Assembly: GCF_019263805.1 (NCBI RefSeq)
Contig: NZ_CP079195.1
Span: 2,207,501 to 2,271,500, forward strand
DNA: 64,000 nucleotides
DNA from: Polaribacter sp. NJDZ03
GTDB taxonomy: Bacteria; Bacteroidota; Bacteroidia; Flavobacteriales; Flavobacteriaceae
Direction of reading: 5' to 3'
Below the pieces are notes generated by a model that did no database searches, was not told where the DNA came from, and saw nothing but the letters and a program-made list of their open reading frames with translations. The number at the start of each line of letters is the position of its first letter. The stretch's first letter is position 1. Shown here piece after piece: positions 30,118-38,424 of the stretch. The translations under genes were made by a program, and so were the position numbers.

Positions 30118-30816
30118 ATGAAAAGTTATTTCCCCAGAACGCCACGTTTTATTATGAGATTTTTCTCTAAATATACGTGGCGTTTTCTTTCTGATAAAAA
30201 AGAAATTTTTCTCACTTTTGATGACGGACCTACGCATGAAATTACCCAATTTGTTTTAGCCGAATTAAAAAAACACCAAGCAAAAGCAACTTTTTTTTGT
30301 ATTGGAAAAAACATACAAAATCACCCAGAAATTTTTAGTAAAATTATTACTGATGGACATAGCATTGGTAACCATACCCAAAACCATTTAAATGGTTGGA
30401 AAACTGGTAATACAACTTATATTGATAATGTTTTAGAATGCGAAAACAACCTGCAAGTTTTTAAGAACCATGTACATTTAAATACCGCAGAAACATCTAA
30501 AGACACCTACAAGGTTATAGAAACCTTGCAGGATAAAGCAAAACTATTTAGACCCCCATACGGTAAGGTTAAAAAATTACAAGCACAAGAATTGATTAAA
30601 AAAGGCTACCAAATTATTATGTGGAGTGTTTTATCTGCAGATTTTGATACCTCTATTTCTAATGAAAAGTGTTTAGAGAATGTTTTAAAAAACACGGGAT
30701 CAGGAAGTATTATTGTTTTTCATGATAGCGTAAAAGCAGCTAAAAGAATGAAATATGCCTTACCAAAAGTGTTGCAGCATTTTTCTGATAAAGGGTTTGT
30801 TTTTAAAGCAATATAA
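30118..30816 (+). CDS. Polysaccharide deacetylase family (NodB homology) protein
   Basis: A 232-residue single-domain enzyme with the NodB motifs in order: FLTFDDGPTHE with the catalytic and metal Asp residues, SIGNHTQNH supplying the two metal His, RPPYGK, IIMWSVLSADFD, and GSIIVFHDS. It would remove acetyl groups from an amino sugar polymer, possibly peptidoglycan or an exopolysaccharide. No signal peptide is evident, although the N-terminus is basic and hydrophobic. It lies 10 bp after the DUF2723 gene. Confidence 0.92.
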   Translation: MKSYFPRTPRFIMRFFSKYTWRFLSDKKEIFLTFDDGPTHEITQFVLAELKKHQAKATFFCIGKNIQNHPEIFSKIITDGHSIGNHTQNHLNGWKTGNTTYIDNVLECENNLQVFKNHVHLNTAETSKDTYKVIETLQDKAKLFRPPYGKVKKLQAQELIKKGYQIIMWSVLSADFDTSISNEKCLENVLKNTGSGSIIVFHDSVKAAKRMKYALPKVLQHFSDKGFVFKAI

Positions 30817-30824
30817 AAACGACC

Positions 30825-31179
30825 AAATGTCATTTCGAAATGGGCTTTTTAGCGATTGAGAAATCTAAGAGTCTATTTTATTAACCGTACAACACCTCTC
30901 TAAAAATTTTATGAAAAATAAAATTCACTTGACATGACATTTCGTAAAATTGTATACTTAACTCTTTATTTAAACTACATAGAAAACAAAGTATATTTGG
31001 CTTTAAAAGAAGTACGTAAAACTACCAATGTCATTTCTAAATGAGCTTTTTAGCGGTTAAGAAATCTTATAACAGTAAGAATAGCAAAACTGAATGTAAT
31101 CAATTTTGTTTGTAATTTTATGAAGAAATAATGCCTTGCTCTTCATAAATTAGAGATTGCTTCGTACCTCGCAATGACA
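30825..31179. repeat. Dispersed intergenic repeat cluster (REP/MITE-like)
   Basis: Two copies of a 42-bp element are present: 30825-30866 (ATGTCATTTCGAAATGGGCT then TTTTAGCGATTGAGAAATCT) and 31026-31067 with a few changes. A third fragment at 31153-31179 reads GAGATTGCTTCGTACCTCGC followed by AATGACA. The TGTCATT and AATGACA ends are inverted with respect to each other. Similar short palindromic elements are scattered between genes in many flavobacterial genomes. The rest of the 30817-31305 gap holds no gene. Confidence 0.65.
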
Positions 31180-31223
31180 AAAAGTTAACAAACAAATTCT
31201 AACCCTCATAGAACCTTTCTACA

Positions 31224-31258
31224 AGCTCAAGACAGTCTCATTGTTTGAGCTCTTTTTT
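31224..31258 (+). terminator. Hairpin with T run
   Basis: AGCTCAA (31224-31230) pairs with TTGAGCT (31245-31251), followed by CTTTTTT. It is a plausible terminator for transcripts coming from the deacetylase side. Confidence 0.5.
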
Positions 31259-31305
31259 AGAATAAAAAAGCGAGAAGTGGAAACAGGAAATAGCTTCTAA
31301 AAAAA

Positions 31306-31635
31306 TTAAAGATATTTTAGTACTAAACCTACTAAAGTTTTTGAGTCTTGTAAACCTGCTTGACGCCATTTCATTTCGCCATTTTTATAAATCATAAAAG
31401 TTGAGCCTCCTTTAATGAGTAAAGCATCTGCAAGATTTTCGTTATTAGCAACATCTATCTTAATTACCTTTGCCTTGCTTCCTATAGCTGCAACAACATA
31501 CCTTAAGGTACTTACTGCAGTGTCAGAATCATTTCTGTCTGTATAAAAGTTAATTAAAACAGGTTTTTCAGTATTTATTAACTCCCCAAATCTAGTCATA
31601 GTATAAGTTTTAAATGAGGGATAATCTGCAAACAA
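31306..31635 (-). CDS. Thioredoxin-fold protein without the CXXC redox pair
   Basis: A protein of up to 109 residues. An internal ATG (MTRFGELI, residue 13, position 31599) gives a more family-like 97-residue start. The thioredoxin strand pattern is present (KPVLINFYTDRNDS, KAKVIKIDVANNENLADALL, GGSTFMIYKNGEMKWRQAG). The active-site CXXC is replaced by a Cys-free TDRNDSDT segment and the cis-Pro is not obvious. It is therefore unlikely to be a disulfide exchanger; related proteins are annotated only as thioredoxin family. It is separated by 51 bp from the phosphoesterase gene upstream on the same strand. Confidence 0.75.
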   Translation of the reverse strand: MFADYPSFKTYTMTRFGELINTEKPVLINFYTDRNDSDTAVSTLRYVVAAIGSKAKVIKIDVANNENLADALLIKGGSTFMIYKNGEMKWRQAGLQDSKTLVGLVLKYL

Positions 31636-31686
31636 TTTTTGTTACAAAGTGCAAAGATATAAAAAAGTTTTTAAACTAACTGATTA

Positions 31687-32910
31687 TCAGGCTTTCTTCA
31701 ATTCTATCACCGTAATTTCTGGCCAAATACCAACTCTACCCGGAAATGCATGGTATCCAAAACCTCTGTTTACATTAATAAATCTACCTGCTTCTTCATA
31801 CAAACCTGCCCATTGTTTATAGACAAACTGAGAAGGACTCCATTTTAACCAACCCGGAATTTCTATACCCACCTGCAAGCCATGTGTATGCCCACTTAAG
31901 GTAAGTTGATAATTAAAAGGGTCTTCTTTTACTTTATGTTCCCAATGACTTGGATCGTGACTCATTAATATTTTAAAATCTTCTTTTTTAATGTTTACCG
32001 ATGCTTTTTGTAAATCTCCCTTTTTCTGAAAACCACCTTTCCCCCAGTTTTCTACACCAACTAATGCAATTTTTTGCCCGTCTTTTTCTAAATATCTATT
32101 TTCATTACACAACAAATCGAATCCAATTTTTTTATGAATGTCTTTTACTTTTTGAAAGTTATCTATTTTGTCTTGTGGCTTATCCCAATCTATATAATCT
32201 CCATAATCGTGATTACCAAGAATAGAATACTTACCGTCTTTTGCTTCTAATTTATCAAAAACATCCATCCAATTATCCATTTCGTCCGATTTATTATTCA
32301 CAATATCACCCGTAAACAACATTACATCCGATTTTTGTTGATTTATTAAATCTACACCATATTGTATTTTTTCTCTGTTTGTAAAACTCCCAGAATGAAT
32401 ATCTGAAATTTGAGTAATGGTATATCCATCGAAAGTATCTGGTAGATCTTTAAAACTTAATTGGTATTTTAAAACTTTGTAATTGTATTTCCCTTGAATA
32501 ATTCCGTAGATAAATGCTGCAAATGGAATTGCTGCCAAACCTAAAGCAATTTGAGAAATAAACTTTCTTCTACCTGCAAGTTCATTTGTTTCTCCGTTTG
32601 AAACGGCAGAAAACAATTTTAAAACCCAGCGATATGCATCTTCACCAAACATTATTATTAAGATGACTAATTTTGGTATTAAGACCGTTAACATTATACC
32701 CATTGCCATTTGAAACTGTGGAGTTTGACCTTCAGTTCTATCGTAGGTAATTGATACATAAAAGAAATTTATATATGCTATTACACTTATTAAAACCCAA
32801 GAGTAACGAAAAATTTTATTTTTAGTAATTGTTTTTATTGCCTGAAAAGCATACACCTCTAACAACATAATAATGGCAAACAAAATAATTAGTCTAATTG
32901 CTATTTTCAT
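31687..32910 (-). CDS. Membrane-anchored metallophosphoesterase
   Basis: This 407-residue protein has about four N-terminal membrane helices (residues 1-150), then a calcineurin-like phosphoesterase domain. The metal-binding motifs are in order: QISDIHSG, FTGDIVNN, LGNHDYGDY, SHDPSHW and LSGHTHGLQ. This matches the YkuE/YaeI-like group that may cleave phosphodiesters or lipid-linked pyrophosphates. The substrate cannot be deduced. It is divergent from polA, 164 bp away from the chosen polA start. Confidence 0.92.
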   Translation of the reverse strand: MKIAIRLIILFAIIMLLEVYAFQAIKTITKNKIFRYSWVLISVIAYINFFYVSITYDRTEGQTPQFQMAMGIMLTVLIPKLVILIIMFGEDAYRWVLKLFSAVSNGETNELAGRRKFISQIALGLAAIPFAAFIYGIIQGKYNYKVLKYQLSFKDLPDTFDGYTITQISDIHSGSFTNREKIQYGVDLINQQKSDVMLFTGDIVNNKSDEMDNWMDVFDKLEAKDGKYSILGNHDYGDYIDWDKPQDKIDNFQKVKDIHKKIGFDLLCNENRYLEKDGQKIALVGVENWGKGGFQKKGDLQKASVNIKKEDFKILMSHDPSHWEHKVKEDPFNYQLTLSGHTHGLQVGIEIPGWLKWSPSQFVYKQWAGLYEEAGRFINVNRGFGYHAFPGRVGIWPEITVIELKKA

Positions 32911-33074
32911 AAAAGAAATTTTATTTTAAAAAATTTCGTCAAAGATAACAGTTATATTGTCGGTGGAATTTTAATAGGATGTTAAAGTTTTGTAGCTTTA
33001 CTGCTGCTTATATAACCCCTTATTTTTCAGTTATTGTTATAAGAACTATTATTAAAATAGATTACAAAATAGAT

Positions 33075-35930
33075 ATGTCAGATCAAAAAAGAGTTTTTTT
33101 AGTGGATGCTTTTGCATTAATTTTTAGAGGATATTATGCTTTTATAAAAAACCCAAGAATTAATAGTAAAGGTTTAGATACCTCTGCTATTATGGGTTTT
33201 ATGAATTCTCTTTTAGATGTTATAAAACGTGAAAGACCAGATCATTTAGCGGTTTGTTTTGACAAAGGCGGAAGTGTAGACAGGGTAGAAATGTTTGAAG
33301 CTTACAAAGCAAATAGAGATGAAACTCCGGAAGCTATTAAGTTAGCGGTTCCATATATTCAAGAAATTTTAAAAGCCATGCACATACCAATAATGGTAAA
33401 AGCTGGTTTTGAGGCAGATGATGTTATTGGAACTTTAGCTAAACAAGCAGAAAAAGAAGGTTACAAAACATATATGGTAACGCCAGATAAAGATTTTGCA
33501 CAACTAGTTTCTGAAAATATTTTTATGTACAAACCTCGTTTTGGTGGTGGTTACGATATTTGGGGAGTTGATGAAGTAAAAGAAAAATTTGGTGTAGAAA
33601 ACCCAGAGCAAGTCATTGATTTTTTAGGAATGATGGGAGATTCTGCAGATAATATTCCAGGGTTACCTGGTGTTGGAGAAAAAACTGCCAAAAAGTTTTT
33701 AGCAACTTATGGTTCTATGGAAAATCTTTTAGCCAATACACATGAGCTAAAAGGAAAAATGAAAGAGAAAATTGAAGCTAACGGAGAATTAGGTATACTT
33801 TCTAAACAATTGGCAACAATTATGTTAGATGTTCCTGTAACTTTTAATGCAAAAGATTTTGAATTAGATCAGCCAGATAAAGACAAGGTAACGGAACTTT
33901 TTAACGAATTAGAGTTTAGAAATTTATTAACTAATTTCTTACGAACTTTTGCCGTTGAAAATGCAGAAAAAGCAAATTCTGTAGAAGATAATAAAAACAC
34001 AACGGACTCAAGTCCGTTGCAAAGCAAAAAAGCAGCTCCACTTCCTGAAGGTCAGTTTGATTTATTTGCGGCTCCAGGAACTGGATCTGTTTCTGAAGAA
34101 GCAATTGCATCTGGTTTTAAAACAATTAAGGATACGAGTCATTTTTATCAACATATAGATTCTCCTTTTTCTAGAAAATTATTATTAAAAAAATTAATGG
34201 AGCAAACTTCTGTTTGTTTTGATACTGAAACCACTGGCTTAAAAGCCTTAGAAGTGGAGTTAATAGGTATTGCTTTTTCTTACGAAGTTGGTAAAGGATA
34301 TTATGTTTCTTTTCCGGAAGATCAAGAGGAAACCAAAGCTATTTTAGAAGAGTTTCGTCCATTTTTCACATCCGATGCAATCGAAAAAATTGGGCATAAT
34401 TTAAAGTATGATATTAAGGTGTTGTCTAATTATGAAATGCCTGTAAAAGGGAAATTATTCGATACCATGATTGCGCATTATTTGATTAACCCAGATATGC
34501 GTCATAATATGGATATGTTGGCAGAAACGTATTTAAATTACCAACCAGTTTCTATTGTAGATTTAATTGGTAAAAAAGGAAAAAATCAACTTTCTATGCG
34601 TGTTGTTCCTATTGCAGATCAAACAGAATATGCAGTTGAAGATGCAGATATTACATTTCAATTAAAACAACTTTTTACAAGCGAATTAGAAAGCGGAAAT
34701 GTTTCTAGTCTTTTTAATGATATAGAATTGCCGTTGGTTTCTGTTTTAACTGCCATGGAAATTGAGGGAATTAACATCAATATCGATTTCTTAAAAGAAT
34801 TATCTGTCGCCTTAACAGATGACATCAATAGACTTGAAAAAAATATTTATGAGCAAGCAGGCGAAGAATTTAATATTGCATCGCCAAAACAATTAGGTAT
34901 TGTATTGTTTGAAAACATGAAGTTGGTAGATAAACCTAAAAAGACAAAAACGGGTCAGTATAAAACAGGTGAAGATATTTTATCCTTTTTAGCAAAAGAC
35001 CATAAAATTATTAGAGATATTCAAGAATATCGTCAGTATAAAAAATTACAAAGTACGTATGTAGATGCGTTGCCAAATGAAGTGAATCCTAAAACAGGAA
35101 GAATTCATACGGAATACATGCAAGCAGTTGCTGCTACGGGAAGATTGAGTTCTAACAACCCGAATTTACAAAATATCCCTATTAGAACAGAACGTGGTAA
35201 AGAAGTTAGAAAATCTTTTATACCAAGAGATGAAAATTACGTTTTATTAGCTGCAGATTATTCTCAAATAGAATTAAGAATTATTGCTGCTTTAAGTGAA
35301 GAAGAAAACATGATGGAAGCTTTTAAAAACGGTGAAGATATTCATGCTTCTACCGCTGCAAAAGTTTTTAATGTTCCTTTAGATGAAGTTACGCGTGAAC
35401 AACGTAGTAATGCAAAAACAGTTAATTTTGGAATTGTATATGGTGTTTCTGCCTTCGGATTAAGTAACCAAACAGATTTGTCTAGAAGTGATGCAAAAGA
35501 GCTAATTGATACGTATTACGAAACGTATCCGAAGTTAAAAGCATATATGTCTGCACAGGTAGATTTTGCTAGAGAACATGGTTATGTAGAAACGGTTTTA
35601 AACAGACGTAGGTATTTAAAAGACATCAATTCTAGAAATGCTATGGTTAGAAGTGGCGCAGAAAGAAATGCTGTAAATGCTCCTATTCAAGGTTCTGCTG
35701 CAGATATTATAAAATTAGCGATGATTAACATTCATAACCGTTTTGAGAAGGAAGGTTTTAAATCTAAAATGTTATTGCAAGTACATGATGAATTGGTTTT
35801 TGACGCGCATAAAGACGAGTTAGAAATTATTAGACCTATTATAAAATACGAAATGGAAAATGCTTTTAAAATGAGCGTTCCTTTAGATGTTGAAGTTGGA
35901 ATTGGAGAAAACTGGTTACAAGCGCATTAG
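33075..35930 (+). CDS. polA: DNA polymerase I
   Basis: This protein is 951 residues from the ATG at 33075 (MSDQKRVFLVDAFALIFRG). A longer frame from 32979 adds 32 residues unlike the family and is rejected. The N-terminal 5'-3' exonuclease domain shows DRVEMFEAYKANR and LPGVGEKTAKK. The 3'-5' exonuclease is intact, with CFDTETTGL, GHNLKYDIKVL and the YAVEDADIT motif. The polymerase has DYSQIELRIIAALS, TVNFGIVYGVSAFGL and LQVHDELVF. The enzyme fills gaps and removes primers. It is a single-copy housekeeping gene, so the following array sits on the chromosome. Confidence 0.97.
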   Translation: MSDQKRVFLVDAFALIFRGYYAFIKNPRINSKGLDTSAIMGFMNSLLDVIKRERPDHLAVCFDKGGSVDRVEMFEAYKANRDETPEAIKLAVPYIQEILKAMHIPIMVKAGFEADDVIGTLAKQAEKEGYKTYMVTPDKDFAQLVSENIFMYKPRFGGGYDIWGVDEVKEKFGVENPEQVIDFLGMMGDSADNIPGLPGVGEKTAKKFLATYGSMENLLANTHELKGKMKEKIEANGELGILSKQLATIMLDVPVTFNAKDFELDQPDKDKVTELFNELEFRNLLTNFLRTFAVENAEKANSVEDNKNTTDSSPLQSKKAAPLPEGQFDLFAAPGTGSVSEEAIASGFKTIKDTSHFYQHIDSPFSRKLLLKKLMEQTSVCFDTETTGLKALEVELIGIAFSYEVGKGYYVSFPEDQEETKAILEEFRPFFTSDAIEKIGHNLKYDIKVLSNYEMPVKGKLFDTMIAHYLINPDMRHNMDMLAETYLNYQPVSIVDLIGKKGKNQLSMRVVPIADQTEYAVEDADITFQLKQLFTSELESGNVSSLFNDIELPLVSVLTAMEIEGININIDFLKELSVALTDDINRLEKNIYEQAGEEFNIASPKQLGIVLFENMKLVDKPKKTKTGQYKTGEDILSFLAKDHKIIRDIQEYRQYKKLQSTYVDALPNEVNPKTGRIHTEYMQAVAATGRLSSNNPNLQNIPIRTERGKEVRKSFIPRDENYVLLAADYSQIELRIIAALSEEENMMEAFKNGEDIHASTAAKVFNVPLDEVTREQRSNAKTVNFGIVYGVSAFGLSNQTDLSRSDAKELIDTYYETYPKLKAYMSAQVDFAREHGYVETVLNRRRYLKDINSRNAMVRSGAERNAVNAPIQGSAADIIKLAMINIHNRFEKEGFKSKMLLQVHDELVFDAHKDELEIIRPIIKYEMENAFKMSVPLDVEVGIGENWLQAH

Positions 35931-35986
35931 ATTTTAAAAATTATAGACACCAAGTATTAAAGCTAAAAACAAGTTTACCACAAGAA

Positions 35987-36376
35987 ATGGAATTAGATTA
36001 TATTGAAAACATAGATGGTCACGATCAGAATATTGTCCGTTTATACAATTTTGACAAAGCAGAAGCAATCCTTTTTAGAGAACTAATTGTAGATACAGTT
36101 ATCAATAAAAAGCAAAAATTAAATCTGGCAGCTGTAGATTTTATAACACCACGTAATTGTAATTTAATTTTTGGATTATTTAAAACTGATGAAGGAATAT
36201 TGACAGAAGATAATGAGACTTTTTTCTGTATTTTAACTTTAGAAGGGTTTACAAATATAGCAAGACTTTTAGAGCCTTTTTGTAGAAAAGAATCTAAAGG
36301 ATATGAGTATTTATATGAAATTGACAACCCTACAGATTTATTATTTTGCCCAACTGCTACTTTTGATGAGGAATAA
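35987..36376 (+). CDS. Conserved-looking hypothetical protein
   Basis: This 129-residue acidic soluble protein (MELDYIENIDGHDQNIVRLY) has no signal or membrane segment. It has a compact alternating pattern of strands and helices (DKAEAILFRELIVDTV, NCNLIFGLFKTDEGI, FFCILTLEGFTNIARLLEPF). I do not recognise the family. It lies 56 bp after polA on the same strand and before the recombinase. Confidence 0.65.
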   Translation: MELDYIENIDGHDQNIVRLYNFDKAEAILFRELIVDTVINKKQKLNLAAVDFITPRNCNLIFGLFKTDEGILTEDNETFFCILTLEGFTNIARLLEPFCRKESKGYEYLYEIDNPTDLLFCPTATFDEE

Positions 36377-36461
36377 ATAATTTATAAATTTCTAACACTT
36401 TTAAATGGTTCTTTTGCTTCCTAAAATTCAGTTTCACTATAATTGATTGAAAATAAACAAG

Positions 36462-36489
36462 TTGATACTGTTTTTTTTCATTATATTTA
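36462..36489 (+). promoter_or_regulatory. Candidate Bacteroidota-type promoter of the recombinase gene
   Basis: TTG at 36462-36464 and TATATTTA at 36482-36489 (consensus TAnnTTTG) are 17 bp apart. They lie 26 bp ahead of the recombinase TTG start. The match is partial, so this is only a candidate. Confidence 0.35.
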
Positions 36490-36514
36490 GAGTGCTATAA
36501 ACTGAAAAAGAATT

Positions 36515-37672
36515 TTGGAAAAACTACCAACTATTTATCTGGAACAAAAGAATCATAGAAAGGAAGATCATCTTTTGGTTAGATTTACCTATGATAAAAA
36601 GTTAGTTACTCTTGTTAAGTCTATTAAAGATACTTATTGGAGTCAAAATTTAACCGCTTGGTATTTAAAAAACACACCAGAAAATTTAAAGAAAATCACC
36701 ACTCTTTTTAAAGGTATTACTGAAGTTGATACTTCTAAAATAAATAAAAAAATCCTTTTTAAAAGAGACTTAACTGAAAGTGAGAAAAAACTATTAAACA
36801 CCTTTTATCTTTTTTTAAAAGGGAAAAGGTATAGTAAAAGCACCATACAGACTTATACTTTTTTTATTGCTGATTTTGTAAATTTCCACACAAAAATTCC
36901 TTTAGATGAACTTACCAATAGAAGTGTTGAACTTTTTATTGAAAAAGTTTTTATAGAACGAGATTATTCAATTAGCTCTCAAAGACAGTTTATAAGTGCC
37001 TTAAAGATTTTTATTATTTTTTGTCCACAAACCAAAATTAATGATCTTGTATTAGAAAGACCTAAGAAATCTAGAAAGTTACCTAGTGTTTTATCACAAG
37101 AGGAAGTTTTAGAGATAATAAGGTGTACACAAAACTTAAAACACCGAGCAATTTTAGCATTGATTTATTCTTGCGGATTACGAATTAGTGAACTTACAAA
37201 TTTAGAATTGGTAGATTTTCATATTGAAAGAAAACAACTGATAGTAAAAAATGGAAAAGGCAGAAAAGACAGATACGTTAGTTTAGCAGATAGTTTTTTA
37301 CCTCTTTTATCTAATTATTACTATTCTTACAAACCAAAGATTTATTTTGTAGAAGGACAAAACGGAGGAAAATATAGCACAGAAAGTGTGCGACAATTTT
37401 TAAGAAAAAGTTGTGCGAGAGCTAGAATCAAAAAGACAGTAACTCCTCATACTTTAAGACATAGTTATGCAACTCATTTATTAGAAAATGGTGTTGACAT
37501 TAGATATATTCAATCTTTGTTGGGACATGCAAAACCAGAAACTACGATGATCTATACACATGTAAGAAGAAAGGATTTAATGGAAATTCAGAACCCTCTG
37601 GACATTGCTTTACAGAAATTAAATAAGTCCGATAAAGACAAGGGAAATGTTTTATTATCCCGGGATATTTAA
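36515..37672 (+). CDS. Tyrosine recombinase at the head of the cassette array (candidate cassette integrase, not IntI-type)
   Basis: This 385-residue protein starts at a TTG. Residues 1-80 form an extra N-terminal domain (YWSQNLTAWYLKNTPENLKK). A SAM-like core-binding domain spans about 88-180 and the catalytic domain about 190-365. All catalytic residues are visible: Arg223 (CGLRISEL), Lys248 (NGKGRKDR), His312 and Arg315 (PHTLRHSYAT), His338 (LLGHAK) and Tyr347 (MIYTHV). The Lys-to-His gap is 64 residues, XerC/D-like, whereas IntI1 has about 106 because of its extra domain. So the IntI hallmark is missing. The EGQNGGKYS segment and NPLD tail are typical of a recombinase family widespread in Bacteroidota. 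It points towards the array, whose first cassette border lies 34 bp past its stop. Catalysis of cassette insertion is inferred from position. Confidence 0.9.
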   Translation: MEKLPTIYLEQKNHRKEDHLLVRFTYDKKLVTLVKSIKDTYWSQNLTAWYLKNTPENLKKITTLFKGITEVDTSKINKKILFKRDLTESEKKLLNTFYLFLKGKRYSKSTIQTYTFFIADFVNFHTKIPLDELTNRSVELFIEKVFIERDYSISSQRQFISALKIFIIFCPQTKINDLVLERPKKSRKLPSVLSQEEVLEIIRCTQNLKHRAILALIYSCGLRISELTNLELVDFHIERKQLIVKNGKGRKDRYVSLADSFLPLLSNYYYSYKPKIYFVEGQNGGKYSTESVRQFLRKSCARARIKKTVTPHTLRHSYATHLLENGVDIRYIQSLLGHAKPETTMIYTHVRRKDLMEIQNPLDIALQKLNKSDKDKGNVLLSRDI

Positions 37673-37711
37673 GTAAAAATCAATACATTTGATTTAATAT
37701 AAGCCGTTGCC
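37673..37711 (+). other. attI-like site: recombinase-proximal border of the cassette array
   Basis: The spacer between the recombinase stop and the first cassette ends in AAGCC followed by the core GTTGCC at 37706-37711. By analogy with integrons the exchange point is after the G, at 37706. Unlike the borders inside the array it is not preceded by the attC arms (no GCAAC...ACAACAACG), so it is the unique primary site. The role is inferred. Confidence 0.7.
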
Positions 37712-38323
37712 AAAAACTGGTGAATCGAGCCGAATACAAGTCATTTATTTAAATATAATTTTGGCTTTTTTTTAGTTTGTAAATCGGAATTCTGAAAAAA
37801 GCGGAACACTCTCTCGCTAATCAAAATTTTGAAAAGTTGGAGAAGTTTTCAAAATTTTACAAAAAAGGAATTTACTCAAAAGCTGAAATCAAGATTGCGG
37901 AGAAATTACTCAAATATGAATTTCCATACTTTGCGGAATTGAGCAAAATACAGAACAAAAATTGTGTGGAATTTTCTCTAAAATATAATTTAGAAAGGCT
38001 GAGAATTTTCTGAAAATTAAATAAAGTGAAAATTATTGTCGGAATTAAGCACGTGAGAAAACAATCAGACGCTGAAAAACCAAAATTGCGGAATTGGAAA
38101 TGTCTGAAAAATGGAAATTACTGAAATGCGTTGTTGTAAATTAAAAATAATCTGAAAAATGAACGAAATATGGAAATGGAAATAAAATAACGCATTTGGC
38201 AACACCTTGTATAAAAAATTGCTAAATTTGGCTTAATCAAAGGTTGTTGCATTTTAATAAACTCTATTTTTCCTGCGGAAAAATGCCGTTCATTTAAAAC
38301 GCAACTTTCCATACAAAACAACG
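37707..38323 (+). other. Cassette 1: ORF-poor cassette, family I (copy 1 of 4)
   Basis: It starts TTGCCAAAAACTGGTGAATC and ends in attC1. No long gene is present. The same body recurs at 48045, 52341 and 54569. This copy lacks 37 bp between two GCGGAATT-like words near 38090 that the other three keep, consistent with a slip deletion. A short frame, TTG at 37837 to stop at 38013 (58 codons, MEKFSKFYKK...), is open in all four copies. It is AT-rich and may be chance. Confidence 0.85.
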
Positions 38324-38329
38324 TTAGCT
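38197..38329 (+). repeat. attC1
   Basis: Cassette recombination site. R'' TGGCAAC is complementary to this cassette's own left border GTTGCCA. Arms TTGTATAAAAAATTGC and GCAACTTTCCATACAA pair. The central hairpin is TTTTTCCTGCGGAAAAA. It ends at GTTAGCT, the border of cassette 2. Identical to attC10 and attC18. Confidence 0.92.
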
Positions 38330-38424
38330 TTAATTGACGAGCAACTTTTGAAACATCAAAAAACATTGAGGTCTTTTTTATACAATCAAAACCTTAAGAC
38401 AATAATAATTAATAAAAGTAAAAT

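Noticed and set aside
32979..33074. Longer start for polA
   Set aside because: The extra 32 residues are hydrophobic and unlike polymerase I. The ATG at 33075 gives the family's normal beginning.
36515..37672. Calling the recombinase a standard IntI integron integrase
   Set aside because: The spacing between catalytic Lys and His leaves no room for the IntI-specific insertion, and the extra N-terminal domain is not an IntI feature. It could still be the functional integrase.
38270..38290. Reading the GC hairpins in attC (TTTCCTGCGGAAA type) as Rho-independent terminators
   Set aside because: They lack a following T run on the plus strand and sit at the same place inside every attC, where they fit the variable terminal loop of the site.
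38118..38366. Minus-strand open frame (MFFDVSKVARQLKLTLFCME...), repeated with similar sequence at 52788-52982 and 55039-55230
   Set aside because: It is the reverse reading of the attC site, and the repeated protein similarity comes from the repeated DNA. It starts in one cassette and ends in another, so it is not a gene.
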